A DNA stretch of 64,000 nucleotides. Source: Sphingomonas sp. (GTDB lineage Bacteria > Pseudomonadota > Alphaproteobacteria > Sphingomonadales > Sphingomonadaceae). The stretch is taken from assembly GCF_017304635.1 (NCBI RefSeq), contig NZ_JAFKMA010000003.1:67001-131000 (forward strand), in the 5' to 3' direction. Positions 35,072 through 44,061 of this stretch are shown here, piece by piece (position 1 is the first letter of the stretch; each line of letters starts with the position of its first letter). Under the pieces are notes generated by a model. The model searched no databases. It saw only the letters and a program-made list of their open reading frames with translations, and was not told where the DNA came from. Position numbers and translations under genes: made by a program.

Positions 35072-36088
35072 ATGGATAGTCGCAAGATGTTTTTGCTGGC
35101 GGGCGCGTTGATCGTCGCCGCCGTCACCGCGTTCATGGCGCGTACCCTGATCGCCGGATCGAGCGCACCACAGGCGACCGCGCAGGCGGCACCGCCGCCG
35201 GTCGTGTCCGGCGTCGAAGTGCTGGTCGCGACCAAGGCGTTGCCGGTCGGCACCATCCTGGACGCCACCAGCTTCAAGTATCAGCCCTGGCCGCAGCAGA
35301 TGGTCGAGGGCGCGTACTTCGTGAGGAAGGACGGGTTCGATCCCAAGTCGCTCCAGGGCACCGTCGTGCGCTCGGTCATCACCGCGGGTCAGCCGCTGAC
35401 CCAGGGCGCGCTGGTCAAGCCCGGCGATCGCGGTTTCCTGGCCGCGGCGCTGACGCCCGGCATGCGCGCGGTGACCTTTCCGGTGCGCAACGAGAATTCG
35501 GTCGGCGGCTTCGTGTTCCCGGGTGACCGCATCGACCTGATGCTGTCGCAGACGGTCGCCGGCGGCGGCGACGGCCCGCCGCTCAAGGTGTCCGAGACGA
35601 TCATGAAGAACCTGCGCGTGCTGGCGACCGACCAGCGCACGACGACCGACGTCGACGAGCAGGGCAAGACCATCGTCAAGAACATCTCCATGGTGACGAT
35701 CGAGGCCACGCCCTCGATCTCCGAGAAGATCGCGGTGGCCCGCACACTGGGTGACCTGTCGATCGTGCTGCGTCCGCTGGCCGACTCGGCGGGCGAGCTC
35801 GACCAGGCGATCGCCGACGGCAGCGTCAAGGTCGCCGAGGGCAAGAACGGCAAGACCGACACCGTCGCCAGCGCCGACACGCAGCCGAGTGCGGGCAAGA
35901 CCAGCTTTGCCACCGGTGCCGATGTGTCGCGCTTCCAGCGCCGCACGGTGCCCGGCAAGGCGGAAGGTTCGGGCGGCGGACAGACCGCCGGCACGCCGAC
36001 CGGTTATCCCGGCGCTTCGGCCGGACCGACGGTGCGGGTCGCCCGCGGTAACAATGTGACCGATGTCTCGGTCGGGGGGAAGAAGTGA
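35072..36088 (+). CDS. cpaB: Flp pilus assembly protein CpaB
   Basis: 338 residues with an N-terminal membrane anchor (MFLLAGALIVAAVTAFMARTL), a SAF domain (about residues 48-115, EVLVATKALPVGTILDA) and an RcpC-type periplasmic domain (VTFPVRNENSVGGFVFPGDRIDL). It belongs to the periplasmic part of the Tad apparatus. The last 60 residues are Gly/Ser/Thr-rich. Its TGA overlaps the cpaC ATG. Confidence 0.92.
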   Translation: MDSRKMFLLAGALIVAAVTAFMARTLIAGSSAPQATAQAAPPPVVSGVEVLVATKALPVGTILDATSFKYQPWPQQMVEGAYFVRKDGFDPKSLQGTVVRSVITAGQPLTQGALVKPGDRGFLAAALTPGMRAVTFPVRNENSVGGFVFPGDRIDLMLSQTVAGGGDGPPLKVSETIMKNLRVLATDQRTTTDVDEQGKTIVKNISMVTIEATPSISEKIAVARTLGDLSIVLRPLADSAGELDQAIADGSVKVAEGKNGKTDTVASADTQPSAGKTSFATGADVSRFQRRTVPGKAEGSGGGQTAGTPTGYPGASAGPTVRVARGNNVTDVSVGGKK

Positions 36089-37734
36089 TGCTGAACCGTC
36101 TCAACCGCGCGGGCTGGCCGATGGCCGCCGCGCTGGCGATCGCCGCCACCGGCACCGCCGTTCCGGCCGCTGCGCCCGCGCAGTCCGCCGCGGGCCGCGT
36201 CGTCGAAGTCGACACCAACCAGGGTCGCCTCATCACGCTGGCCCGTCCGATCAGCGACGTATTCGTCGCGAACGAAAGCATCGCCGACGTCCAGGTGCGC
36301 TCGCCGACCCAGATTTACGTGTTTGGCAAGGCGCCGGGCGAAACGACGATCTCGGCAACGACCAAGACCGGCCAGGTCGCCTTCGCCGCCACCGTCCGCG
36401 TCGGCAACAATTTCGGCTCGATCGATCAAATGCTGAAACTGGCGATGCCGGACGCGCAGTTGGCCAGCCACACGCTGAACGGCGTCGTGCTGCTGACCGG
36501 CACCGTCATGAGCCCGGCCGACGCGCAGGAAGCCGAAAGCCTGGTCCAAGCGTTCGTCGGCGACAAGACCAAGGTCATCAGCCGCATCCGCACAGCGACC
36601 CCGCTGCAAGTCAACCTGCAGGTGAAGTTCGCCGAAGTGTCGAAGACCTTCGCCAAGAATATCGGCAGCAACATCAGCACGATCGACGGTACCAGCGGCT
36701 TCAAGTTCGGCATCGCCAGCGGTCGCTCGCCCGCCACGACCTTTACGACCGATCCCGCGCTACCGCTCGGCGTCGGCGCGGGGGCTGTCCAAGGCTACAC
36801 GATCGACCCGACCTCGATCAAATATCTGGCGAATGGCGCGATCGACCCAACCTCGATCAAGCTCGTCCAGCAGCCCGGTACCGCCGTAACCCAAGGTGCG
36901 CAGAACACGACGCTCGGCGGCCTCGGCAAGCTGTTCGGCATCGACATCCTGGGCGCGCTCGATCTCGGTGAAACCAATGGTCAGGTCGTGACGCTGGCGC
37001 AGCCGAACCTCTCCGCGCTGTCGGGCGAGACCGCGACCTTCCTGGCGGGCGGCGAAATCCCGATCCCGATCAGCCAAGGCCTCGGCGCGATCGCCGTCGA
37101 GTACAAGCAATATGGCGTCAGCATCGCCTACACGCCGACCGTGCTGTCGGACGGCCGCATCTCGCTGCGCGTGCGCCCCGAAGTATCGCAGCTGTCGTCG
37201 GCCGGTGCGGTGACGATCGGCGGCACGCAAATACCCGCGCTGACCACGCGTCGCGCAGAGACCACGCTCGAGCTCGGGTCGGGCCAGTCGATGGTGATCG
37301 GCGGCCTGTTGCAGAACTCGACTCAGAACCAGATCGACAAGACGCCGGGCATCGGCGACGTGCCGGTCCTTGGCGCGCTGTTCCGCTCCAACGGGTGGAA
37401 GCGCAACGAGACCGAGCTGATGATCGTCATCACGCCGTATCTGGTGAGGCCGGTCAATGCGAACGAGATCGTCCTGCCGACCGACGGCTACCAGGCGCCG
37501 ACCGACCTCAACCGCATCTTCATGGGCAAGCTCGGCGGCGGCGTGACAGGCGGCGATCGGCCGAAGCCGGTCATGGCGCCGCCCAACGCTGCGCCGCCGA
37601 CCTTCGGCGCCCTCGCTCCGGTCGCGCCGAACAACGCGCCGGCGCAGGACGCGCGCCGTCCGGAGGAAAAAGCTGTGCTGCCCAAGAAATCGAAGCAGGA
37701 TGCCGGCGCCCCCGCGCCCGGCTTCAGCCTCTAA
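36088..37734 (+). CDS. cpaC: Tad secretin CpaC (RcpA)
   Basis: 548 residues. A signal peptide (about 1-33) is followed by the N-terminal pilus-assembly domain (DTNQGRLITLARPISDVFVA), a BON-like segment and the secretin core (GGEIPIPISQGLGAIAVEYK, VMVIGGLLQNS and PVLGALFRSNGWKRNETELM). It forms the outer-membrane channel for Flp pili. Odd: IDPTSIK occurs twice about 16 residues apart, around residues 236-258. The C-terminus is Pro/Ala-rich. Confidence 0.93.
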   Translation: MLNRLNRAGWPMAAALAIAATGTAVPAAAPAQSAAGRVVEVDTNQGRLITLARPISDVFVANESIADVQVRSPTQIYVFGKAPGETTISATTKTGQVAFAATVRVGNNFGSIDQMLKLAMPDAQLASHTLNGVVLLTGTVMSPADAQEAESLVQAFVGDKTKVISRIRTATPLQVNLQVKFAEVSKTFAKNIGSNISTIDGTSGFKFGIASGRSPATTFTTDPALPLGVGAGAVQGYTIDPTSIKYLANGAIDPTSIKLVQQPGTAVTQGAQNTTLGGLGKLFGIDILGALDLGETNGQVVTLAQPNLSALSGETATFLAGGEIPIPISQGLGAIAVEYKQYGVSIAYTPTVLSDGRISLRVRPEVSQLSSAGAVTIGGTQIPALTTRRAETTLELGSGQSMVIGGLLQNSTQNQIDKTPGIGDVPVLGALFRSNGWKRNETELMIVITPYLVRPVNANEIVLPTDGYQAPTDLNRIFMGKLGGGVTGGDRPKPVMAPPNAAPPTFGALAPVAPNNAPAQDARRPEEKAVLPKKSKQDAGAPAPGFSL

Positions 37735-37759
37735 CCCGACGCTCGCGAGGAATATCACC

Positions 37760-38392
37760 ATGCGTACGATCCTCATCGCCGCCCTTGCCGCTCCCGCGCT
37801 GACGCTGGGTGGCTGCGGCACGGTCAACCGCGGCGTCGACACGGTCTATCAGCCGGTCGTCTCCCGCAGCGACTATGTCTTCGACGTCCAGCTCACCCAG
37901 AACGGGTTGGCGCCCGGCGAGGCGCAGCGCGTCGCCGGCTGGCTCGCCTCGATGCGGTTGCATTATGGCGACCATGTCGCGCTCGACAATCCGAACCCGT
38001 ACGGCGGTGCCGCGACAACCCAGCTCGCCGCGATCGCGTCGCGCTACGGCATGATGCTCGACGCGCGCGCGCCGGTCACCAGTGCGCCGCTCGGCGCCGG
38101 AATGGCCCGCGTGGTCGTGACTCGCACCGTGGCGAGCGTGCCGGGCTGCCCCGACTTCAGCCGCAGCGGCTCGTCGGAGTTCGAGGGCAGCACGACGTCG
38201 AACTACGGGTGCGCCAGCCAGGCCAGCCTGGCCGCGATGGTCGCCGATCCGCTCGACTTCGTGCGCGGTCAGCCGGGCACGGCCGACTTCGATCCCAAGG
38301 CGTCAGGCCGCGCGATCGACGCCTATCGCAAGGCCGCGCCGACCGGTGCCGGCGGCACGACGATCAAGTCCGACTCGGCAGGGGGAAAATAA
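37760..38392 (+). CDS. cpaD: Tad pilus lipoprotein CpaD
   Basis: 210 residues with a lipoprotein signal (MRTILIAALAAPALTLGGCG; lipobox LGGC, Cys19). The mature part matches the CpaD/RcpB family with HYGDHVALDNP and GCPDFSR...NYGCASQASLAAMVADPLDF. It is a periplasmic/outer-membrane accessory of the secretin. It lies 25 bp after cpaC and 1 bp before the cpaE ATG. Confidence 0.9.
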   Translation: MRTILIAALAAPALTLGGCGTVNRGVDTVYQPVVSRSDYVFDVQLTQNGLAPGEAQRVAGWLASMRLHYGDHVALDNPNPYGGAATTQLAAIASRYGMMLDARAPVTSAPLGAGMARVVVTRTVASVPGCPDFSRSGSSEFEGSTTSNYGCASQASLAAMVADPLDFVRGQPGTADFDPKASGRAIDAYRKAAPTGAGGTTIKSDSAGGK

Positions 38393-38393
38393 G

Positions 38394-39680
38394 ATGAACG
38401 CACCGTGGAAGCCCGCCGGTGTCGCGCATCGCGAGCCCTTCGTCGCTTATGTCTGCGATGAGGCGACCGCCGAAGCGCTGCGCCCGATCGCCAGCGAGAT
38501 GGGCTGGTCGGCGGACAAGGTGAACAAGGGCGGCCTGCGCAACGCCGTGCAGTCGCTGTCGGTGTCAGCCAGCCCGCAAGTGCTGTTCGTCGATCTGTCG
38601 GAAAGCGGCGACCCGCTCAACGACATCAACGCGCTGGCCGAGGTCTGCGAGCCCGGCACCGTCGTCATCGCGGCGGGCCAGGTCAACGACGTCCGGCTGT
38701 ACCGCGACCTGACCGCGAGCGGCATCCAGGATTATCTGCTGAAGCCGCTCAACGCCGACATGCTGCGTGAGGCGTTCGGTAGCGCCCAGGCGATCCTCAA
38801 CGCTCCGAAATTGACCGAAGCATCGGCCGATCGCCCGCATTGCGCGACCGCGATCATCGGCACGCGTGGCGGCGCCGGCGCCTCGACGCTGGCGACCTCG
38901 CTCGCTTGGCTGATGAGCGAGAAGAACCAGCGCACGACGGCCTTGCTCGACCTCGACGTGCATTTCGGCACCGGCGCCCTCGCGCTCGATCTCGAGCCGG
39001 GTCGTGGCCTCACCGACGCGATCGAGAATCCGAGCCGCATCGACGGGCTGTTCATCGAACGCGCGATGGTCAAGGCAAGCGATCGCCTGGCAGTGCTGAG
39101 CGCCGAAGCGCCGATTCACTCGCCGATGCTGACCGACGGCTCCGCCTTCTATCAGTTGCAGGAGGAGATGCGCGCGGCGTTCGAATGCACCGTCGTCGAT
39201 CTGCCGCGCGGCATGTTGGTGGCGCACCCGCACCTCATCAGCGACATCCAGATCGCGGTCGTCGTCACCGAATTGACGCTGGCTGCGGCGCGCGACACGA
39301 TCCGCATCCTGTCCTGGCTGAAGTCCAACGCCCCGGCGACGCAGGTCGTCGTCGTCGCCAACCGCGTCCAGCCGGCCGCGCTGGAGATTTCGCGCAAGGA
39401 CTTCGAAGGTTCGATCGAGCGGAGGATCGACGTCGTGGTGCCGTTCGACCACAAGCTGGCGGCGCAGGCGGCCAAGCTCGGCAAGCCGCTTGCCGAGGCC
39501 GGCAAGGGATCGAAGACGGTCACGCCGCTCGCCGAACTGGCGAACCGCCTGATCGCGATCGGCGACAATACCGAACCCGACGAGGGCAAGGCGGCGGCCA
39601 AGGGCGGCAAGCAGTCGCTGATCGGCAAGTTCGCCGACCTCAAGTCGCTGATGCCCAAGAAGGCCGCGAAGTCGAAGTGA
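38394..39680 (+). CDS. cpaE: Tad pilus ATPase-like protein CpaE (TadZ)
   Basis: 428 residues: an N-terminal atypical receiver-like domain (about 15-135) and a ParA/MinD-like domain. The P-loop is GTRGGAGASTLA (156-167); both ParA lysines are replaced (Arg and Ala), as is common in CpaE/TadZ. LLDLDVHFGTGALALDLEP and a switch-II-like VVDLPRG follow. It should localise the Tad machine to a pole. The C-terminus is lysine-rich. Confidence 0.92.
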   Translation: MNAPWKPAGVAHREPFVAYVCDEATAEALRPIASEMGWSADKVNKGGLRNAVQSLSVSASPQVLFVDLSESGDPLNDINALAEVCEPGTVVIAAGQVNDVRLYRDLTASGIQDYLLKPLNADMLREAFGSAQAILNAPKLTEASADRPHCATAIIGTRGGAGASTLATSLAWLMSEKNQRTTALLDLDVHFGTGALALDLEPGRGLTDAIENPSRIDGLFIERAMVKASDRLAVLSAEAPIHSPMLTDGSAFYQLQEEMRAAFECTVVDLPRGMLVAHPHLISDIQIAVVVTELTLAAARDTIRILSWLKSNAPATQVVVVANRVQPAALEISRKDFEGSIERRIDVVVPFDHKLAAQAAKLGKPLAEAGKGSKTVTPLAELANRLIAIGDNTEPDEGKAAAKGGKQSLIGKFADLKSLMPKKAAKSK

Positions 39681-39724
39681 TGGGCCCACGCCCCGCTTGA
39701 GCGGCGGCGTGAGCGAGTTGGAGC

Positions 39725-40711
39725 ATGAATGCGATGCCGATGGTGCCGCTGATTACGATCGTCGCAGGGTTCGGCTTCATGCTGGTCCTGCTGGTCGTCG
39801 CCTTCGCCGGCCCGTCGGCGGAGAAGGCCCGGTCGCGCCGGCTGACCTCACTCAAGGAACGCCATTCCGGCGTCGCGAGCGAAGCCGCTTTGGCCGCGCA
39901 GATGCGACGCATCACCGGCAAGCGCGACAGCGGCATGGACACCGCGATGATGCGCTTCCTGCCGCGTCCCGCCGTGCTCAAGAAGCGGCTGGCGATGACC
40001 GGCAAGAGCTGGACCGTCGGCCAGTACGGCCTCGCTTCGCTCGGCCTGATCGTGGTGACGACCGGCCTGCTGTCGATCCGCGGCGCGCCGTTGATCGTAT
40101 CGCTGCTGATCGGCATCGTCGTCGGCGCGGGCTTCCCGCATTTCTGGGTCGGCCGCACGATCAAGCGCCGCGTCAACAAGTTCAACGCCAAGTTTCCCGA
40201 TGCGATCGAACTGCTCGTGCGCGGGCTGCGGTCGGGTTTGCCGATCTCGGAGACGATGGCCGTCGTCGGCGCCGAAGTCGCCGGTCCGGTCGGTGAGGAA
40301 TTCCGCGCGGTCAGCGACAAGATGAAGATCGGCCGGACGATGGATGCTGCGTTGCAGGATACGGCGGACCGGCTCGGCACACCCGAATTCCAGTTCTTCG
40401 TCATTTCGATCGCGATCCAGCGCGAGACCGGCGGCAATCTGGCCGAAACGCTGTCCAACCTGGCGACCGTGCTTCGCCAGCGCGGCCAGATGAAGCTGAA
40501 GATCAAGGCGATGTCGTCGGAATCGAAGGCTTCGGCCTATATCGTCGGCTCGCTGCCGTTCATCGTGTTCCTGCTGATTATGTGGATCAGCCCGGGCTAT
40601 ATGGGCAATTTCTTCGTCGATCAGCGACTGATGGTCGCCGGCATCGGCGGGATGATCTGGATGGGCCTCGGCGGCCTCATCATGGCCAAGATGGTCAATT
40701 TCGAGATCTGA
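39725..40711 (+). CDS. tadB: Tad inner-membrane platform protein TadB
   Basis: 328 residues with an N-terminal helix, a T2SSF domain (FPDAIELLVRGLRSGLPISE...IQRETGGNLAETLSNLA) and further membrane helices at the C-terminus. It forms the inner-membrane platform with TadC. It starts 44 bp after cpaE; in most Tad loci the cpaF ATPase gene would lie between them, and it is absent here. Its TGA overlaps the tadC ATG. Confidence 0.92.
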   Translation: MNAMPMVPLITIVAGFGFMLVLLVVAFAGPSAEKARSRRLTSLKERHSGVASEAALAAQMRRITGKRDSGMDTAMMRFLPRPAVLKKRLAMTGKSWTVGQYGLASLGLIVVTTGLLSIRGAPLIVSLLIGIVVGAGFPHFWVGRTIKRRVNKFNAKFPDAIELLVRGLRSGLPISETMAVVGAEVAGPVGEEFRAVSDKMKIGRTMDAALQDTADRLGTPEFQFFVISIAIQRETGGNLAETLSNLATVLRQRGQMKLKIKAMSSESKASAYIVGSLPFIVFLLIMWISPGYMGNFFVDQRLMVAGIGGMIWMGLGGLIMAKMVNFEI

Positions 40712-41709
40712 TGATGGAACCGCACAACCCTACTCTGCTCGGTGTCGACGTGATCTGGGTCGGCACGATCCTGGCCGGGATCGCCGCCTTCGCCGTCCTG
40801 CTCGCGGTGTATGCCGCGACCACCGTGCGCGATCCGATGGCGAAGCGCGTCAAGGCGCTGAACGATCGCCGCGAACAGTTGAAGGCCGGCATCACCGCCT
40901 CGACCAGCAAGCGCCGCGCGAAGCTCGTCCAGAAGAACGAGACCACCGACCGCATCCGCGCCTTCCTGTCGAGCATGAAGGTGCTGCAGGACAGCCAAAT
41001 CAAAGTCGCGCAGACCAAGCTGCTCCAGGCCGGCATCCGGCAGAAGGAATATGCCGTCGCGGTCATCTTCGGCCGGCTGGTCATGCCGATCGTGCTCGGC
41101 GGCCTGATGATCTACGTCGCCTATGCGACCGACATCCTCGACGGGCTGATGACGATGAACCCGGTCAAGCGCTACATCGCGGTCGCCGGCACGTTCATCC
41201 TCGCCTACAAATCACCCGACATCTATCTGAAGAACAAGATCCAGAAGCGCAGCCACGCGATCCGCAAGGGCCTGCCCGACGCGCTCGACCTGCTGGTGAT
41301 CTGCGCCGAGGCCGGCCTGACCGTCGACGTCGCGTTCCACCGCGTGTCGAAGGAATTGGGCAAGGCCTATCCCGAGCTCGGCGACGAATTCGCGCTGACC
41401 GCGATCGAGCTCGGCTTCCTGACCGACCGTCGCCAGGCGTTCGAGAACCTCGCCAGTCGCGTCGATCTCGACGCGGTGAAGGGCGTCGTCACGACGATGA
41501 TCCAGACCGAGAAATACGGCACCCCGCTCGCCAGCGCGTTGCGCGTGCTGTCGGCCGAGTTCCGCAACGAACGCATGATGCGCGCCGAGGAAAAGGCCGC
41601 GCGCCTGCCCGCGATCATGACGGTGCCGCTGATCCTGTTCATCCTGCCGACCCTGTTCATCGTCATCCTCGGTCCGGCGTCGTGCAGCATCAAGGACGCG
41701 TTCAAGTAA
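40711..41709 (+). CDS. tadC: Tad inner-membrane platform protein TadC
   Basis: 332 residues. The T2SSF domain is evident (LPDALDLLVICAEAGLTVDV...TEKYGTPLASALRVLS) with membrane helices before and after it. It partners TadB. The start at 40711 overlaps the tadB TGA (TGATG). A hairpin with a 9-bp stem follows at 41728-41751. Confidence 0.93.
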   Translation: MMEPHNPTLLGVDVIWVGTILAGIAAFAVLLAVYAATTVRDPMAKRVKALNDRREQLKAGITASTSKRRAKLVQKNETTDRIRAFLSSMKVLQDSQIKVAQTKLLQAGIRQKEYAVAVIFGRLVMPIVLGGLMIYVAYATDILDGLMTMNPVKRYIAVAGTFILAYKSPDIYLKNKIQKRSHAIRKGLPDALDLLVICAEAGLTVDVAFHRVSKELGKAYPELGDEFALTAIELGFLTDRRQAFENLASRVDLDAVKGVVTTMIQTEKYGTPLASALRVLSAEFRNERMMRAEEKAARLPAIMTVPLILFILPTLFIVILGPASCSIKDAFK

Positions 41710-41727
41710 GCCTTGGCAAGTAGCGCT

Positions 41728-41751
41728 TGCGCCCGGCATCGCCCGGGCGCA
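41728..41751 (+). terminator. Possible terminator hairpin after tadC
   Basis: A 9-bp perfect stem TGCGCCCGG/CCGGGCGCA with a 6-base loop lies 19 bp after the tadC stop. No T-run follows, so it is only a candidate for ending the Tad operon; it could equally be a processing or stabilising hairpin. Confidence 0.4.
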
Positions 41752-41785
41752 GGTTCGCGAGGCCATTTGCCGAGGAGGCCCCGCG

Positions 41786-42052
41786 ATGCTGTTCACGACC
41801 GTCAACCAATACGCCGTGCTCGGGCTGTGCGTGCTGCTGGGGCTGGTGCTCGGGTTGATGCTCGCGCCGAAGGGGACGAAGTGGCGCCGCCGCTACGAGG
41901 CCGAACGCGACGCGCACGCGACCTATCGCACCGATACCGACACGCGGCTGCGCGAGCAGGATTCGCTCGGCACCAACCGCGACGCCTATGTCCGCGACCT
42001 GGAACGCGACAATGCCGCGCTGAAGGACGAGGTCGCGCGGCTGAAGTCCTAG
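41786..42052 (+). CDS. Small membrane-anchored coiled-coil protein
   Basis: 88 residues. A membrane helix (about 8-28, YAVLGLCVLLGLVLGLMLAP) is followed by a charged helix rich in Glu/Arg/Asp, ending in RDLERDNAALKDEVARLKS, which has coiled-coil heptads. It follows the Tad operon by about 75 bp on the same strand. An AGGAGG ribosome site precedes the ATG. Function unknown. Confidence 0.7.
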   Translation: MLFTTVNQYAVLGLCVLLGLVLGLMLAPKGTKWRRRYEAERDAHATYRTDTDTRLREQDSLGTNRDAYVRDLERDNAALKDEVARLKS

Positions 42053-42076
42053 ACCAACATTTGACCGGTCGGCGCC

Positions 42077-42601
42077 CTAGCTGAGCGGCTTGCAACTCGA
42101 TGTGCGGCGCGCGGCGTCGATCGCGCCGAACTGGTTGCGGTCGTCGACCAGGATGCGGATCAGGGCGACGCCGGTCGCCGCGTTGACGCGCACCGCCTGC
42201 ATCCCGTCGGGCACCGGTTGCCCGGCCAGCGCGATCGCGATGCGGATCGGCTGGCCGTTCGCATCGAGGTTGTTGCGGACATAGGCGACGTCGGTCTGCG
42301 CGTCGAACACCGACAGCGACCAATAGGGCGCGGGCACCGGCTCGGCATCGACCAGCACCGGACCGTTCGACACATCGAATGCGCACGACGAATAGGCCAA
42401 ATCGGGGCTCGGTCGCACGATCTGGCGGCGCTTGTCGTCGGCGAGCGGAGTCGCGAACAGCGTGTTGTACCCGCCCCCCGCCTTGGCCAGCCGCCCGGTC
42501 GCGAACCCCATCAGCACGCGCGGATACTGCATCAGCGCGACGTTATAGCCGACCAATGCGACGATCGCGCCGAGCAGCACCGGCAAGGCCCAGCGGCGCA
42601 T
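42077..42601 (-). CDS. DUF1254 domain-containing protein
   Basis: 174 residues with an N-terminal membrane anchor (MRRWALPVLLGAIVALVGYN). The segment GGYNTLFATPLADDKRRQIVRPSPDLAYSS matches the DUF1254 pattern. Its ATG overlaps the stop of the DUF1214 gene (TGATG). In many bacteria DUF1254 and DUF1214 occur in one protein; here they are two coupled genes. Function unknown. Confidence 0.8.
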   Translation of the reverse strand: MRRWALPVLLGAIVALVGYNVALMQYPRVLMGFATGRLAKAGGGYNTLFATPLADDKRRQIVRPSPDLAYSSCAFDVSNGPVLVDAEPVPAPYWSLSVFDAQTDVAYVRNNLDANGQPIRIAIALAGQPVPDGMQAVRVNAATGVALIRILVDDRNQFGAIDAARRTSSCKPLS

Positions 42602-43167
42602 CAGCACCCCTCCTTGACGATCGAGGGCAGTTGGTCGCGGGTCAGGTTCCCGACCCCGCCATCGTCGGGCAGGTATGTCCGCAGCGTCAGTTCGAAGCGA
42701 TCGATCCGCCCGGTCGGCAACCACAGACCGGCCTGTTGCGCCGGCGCGACCGCGATCGTCCACGCCGCCTGGTTGGGCACATGCGCGCTTTCGATCGAGA
42801 AGATATTGGCCTGGTTGGCGACGAGATAGCCGTCATGGTCGTACATCGTCAGGCTCCACCATTTGGCCGGGAGCGCCTTGCCCGAAACGCGATAGCGGCA
42901 GGTGCCGTCGAGCGGGTCGCCCGCGCTGTCGACCGCGGCATTGTAGTAGCGTGCCTCGTGCGCCGGCAGCGCGAGGATACCGCGCAACGCGACCACCGCT
43001 CGTGTCAACGCGCTGGCCCCCGCCGTCCCGAAATCGCGACCCGTCGTCCACGGCCCGATCGCGGCATTGCCGCCGAGCGCGCCCGACCGCACCCGCAGCA
43101 CCGCCGCGCCGACCCCGAGCGTCAGCCCGATCGCCGCACAGGCCACGTATCGAACCCAGGACCGCAT
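42601..43167 (-). CDS. DUF1214 domain-containing protein
   Basis: 188 residues with an N-terminal membrane helix (residues about 5-25). The DUF1214 pattern is seen in ALPAKWWSLTMYDHDGYLVA and the C-terminal LTLRTYLPDDGG. It is coupled to the DUF1254 gene downstream and lies 14 bp after the stop of the lipoprotein gene at 43182, forming a three-gene unit. Confidence 0.82.
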   Translation of the reverse strand: MRSWVRYVACAAIGLTLGVGAAVLRVRSGALGGNAAIGPWTTGRDFGTAGASALTRAVVALRGILALPAHEARYYNAAVDSAGDPLDGTCRYRVSGKALPAKWWSLTMYDHDGYLVANQANIFSIESAHVPNQAAWTIAVAPAQQAGLWLPTGRIDRFELTLRTYLPDDGGVGNLTRDQLPSIVKEGC

Positions 43168-43181
43168 CCGCCCTCTCCGAG

Positions 43182-44030
43182 TCATTCGGTGCAGCGCTGG
43201 TAGCGCTTGCCCTCGATCGTCATGCTGTCCTCGCCGATCCGCTCGACCGCCAGCGTCTGGCTGAACGGCTTGTCGCCGTCCGAATAGCGGCCGGTCACGG
43301 TGATCGTCCTGCCCTTCAGCTTCCAGCTGCCAATGCCGTGGCGGCCGTAAAAGCCGCCGCCGGGCGCGAACTTGACCGCGCGGCGCGCGTCGCAATCGCC
43401 CGCCGCCGTGCCCCAGCGACCGCTCAGCCAGCCGACGTTGACGCCGGTCGCCTTCTTCGAGGTCGGCGACGCGCTCGCGCTGGGCGACGGCCTGGGCATC
43501 GGGCTCGGTTTCGGACTTGGCGTCACGCTCGGCTTCGGGGTCGGTTTCGCGGCCGGCGACTTGCTCGCCGACGGCGCGGGCAGCGGGGTCGGCGTGACGC
43601 CCGGCGGCGGCGGTGCCTCGCCATAGCCGATAACGGTCGCCGATGGCGTCGTGCTGGGGGTCGGCGACGGCGTGAGCGTCGGGCCGGGTGTCGGCGTCGG
43701 TTCGGGCGGCAGGTTACGGTTGGGATCGGCGACGTCGTCGCGGAACATCCAGTTGTCGCCGAACTTCACGAAGCGCCCGGTTCGCGTGGTCGACCGATTG
43801 CAGGCGCCGCCGAACTGGCCGCACGTCTCCGCCTTGAAATCGCAGACATAGCCCGGCCGGTCCGGCGCCGGCTTGCACGCGATCCGCTCGGCCGACTTCA
43901 CCTTCATGCCGGCGCGAGATAGCGCATCGGCGATGTCGCGCTCCGATGGGCCATCGCCGCCGCCCGCAATGCCGCAGGCGGCCAGCGGCGCTGCAAGGGC
44001 GGTCAGCAGCAGAAGACGCGCGCGATCCAT
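43182..44030 (-). CDS. Lipoprotein with a Pro/Thr/Ser-rich linker
   Basis: 282 residues from the ATG at 44030. A lipoprotein signal with lipobox AACG (Cys19) leads to a small cysteine-containing domain (IACKPAPDRPGYVCDFKAET, CGQFGGACNRST). An extended linker (about residues 105-200) built of TPTP, SPTP, KPSP repeats follows, then a C-terminal beta domain (FYGRHGIGSWKLKGRTITV). The linker suggests it spans periplasm or cell wall. Function unknown. Confidence 0.78.
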   Translation of the reverse strand: MDRARLLLLTALAAPLAACGIAGGGDGPSERDIADALSRAGMKVKSAERIACKPAPDRPGYVCDFKAETCGQFGGACNRSTTRTGRFVKFGDNWMFRDDVADPNRNLPPEPTPTPGPTLTPSPTPSTTPSATVIGYGEAPPPPGVTPTPLPAPSASKSPAAKPTPKPSVTPSPKPSPMPRPSPSASASPTSKKATGVNVGWLSGRWGTAAGDCDARRAVKFAPGGGFYGRHGIGSWKLKGRTITVTGRYSDGDKPFSQTLAVERIGEDSMTIEGKRYQRCTE

Positions 44031-44061
44031 GCCGTTGAGTGCGGCGCGCCGACGGCTCAAG

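Noticed and set aside
43480-43720. Repeated short sequence considered as a CRISPR-like or tandem-repeat array
   Set aside because: No fixed repeat-spacer pattern; it is the codon-level low complexity of the Pro/Thr/Ser-rich linker of the lipoprotein.
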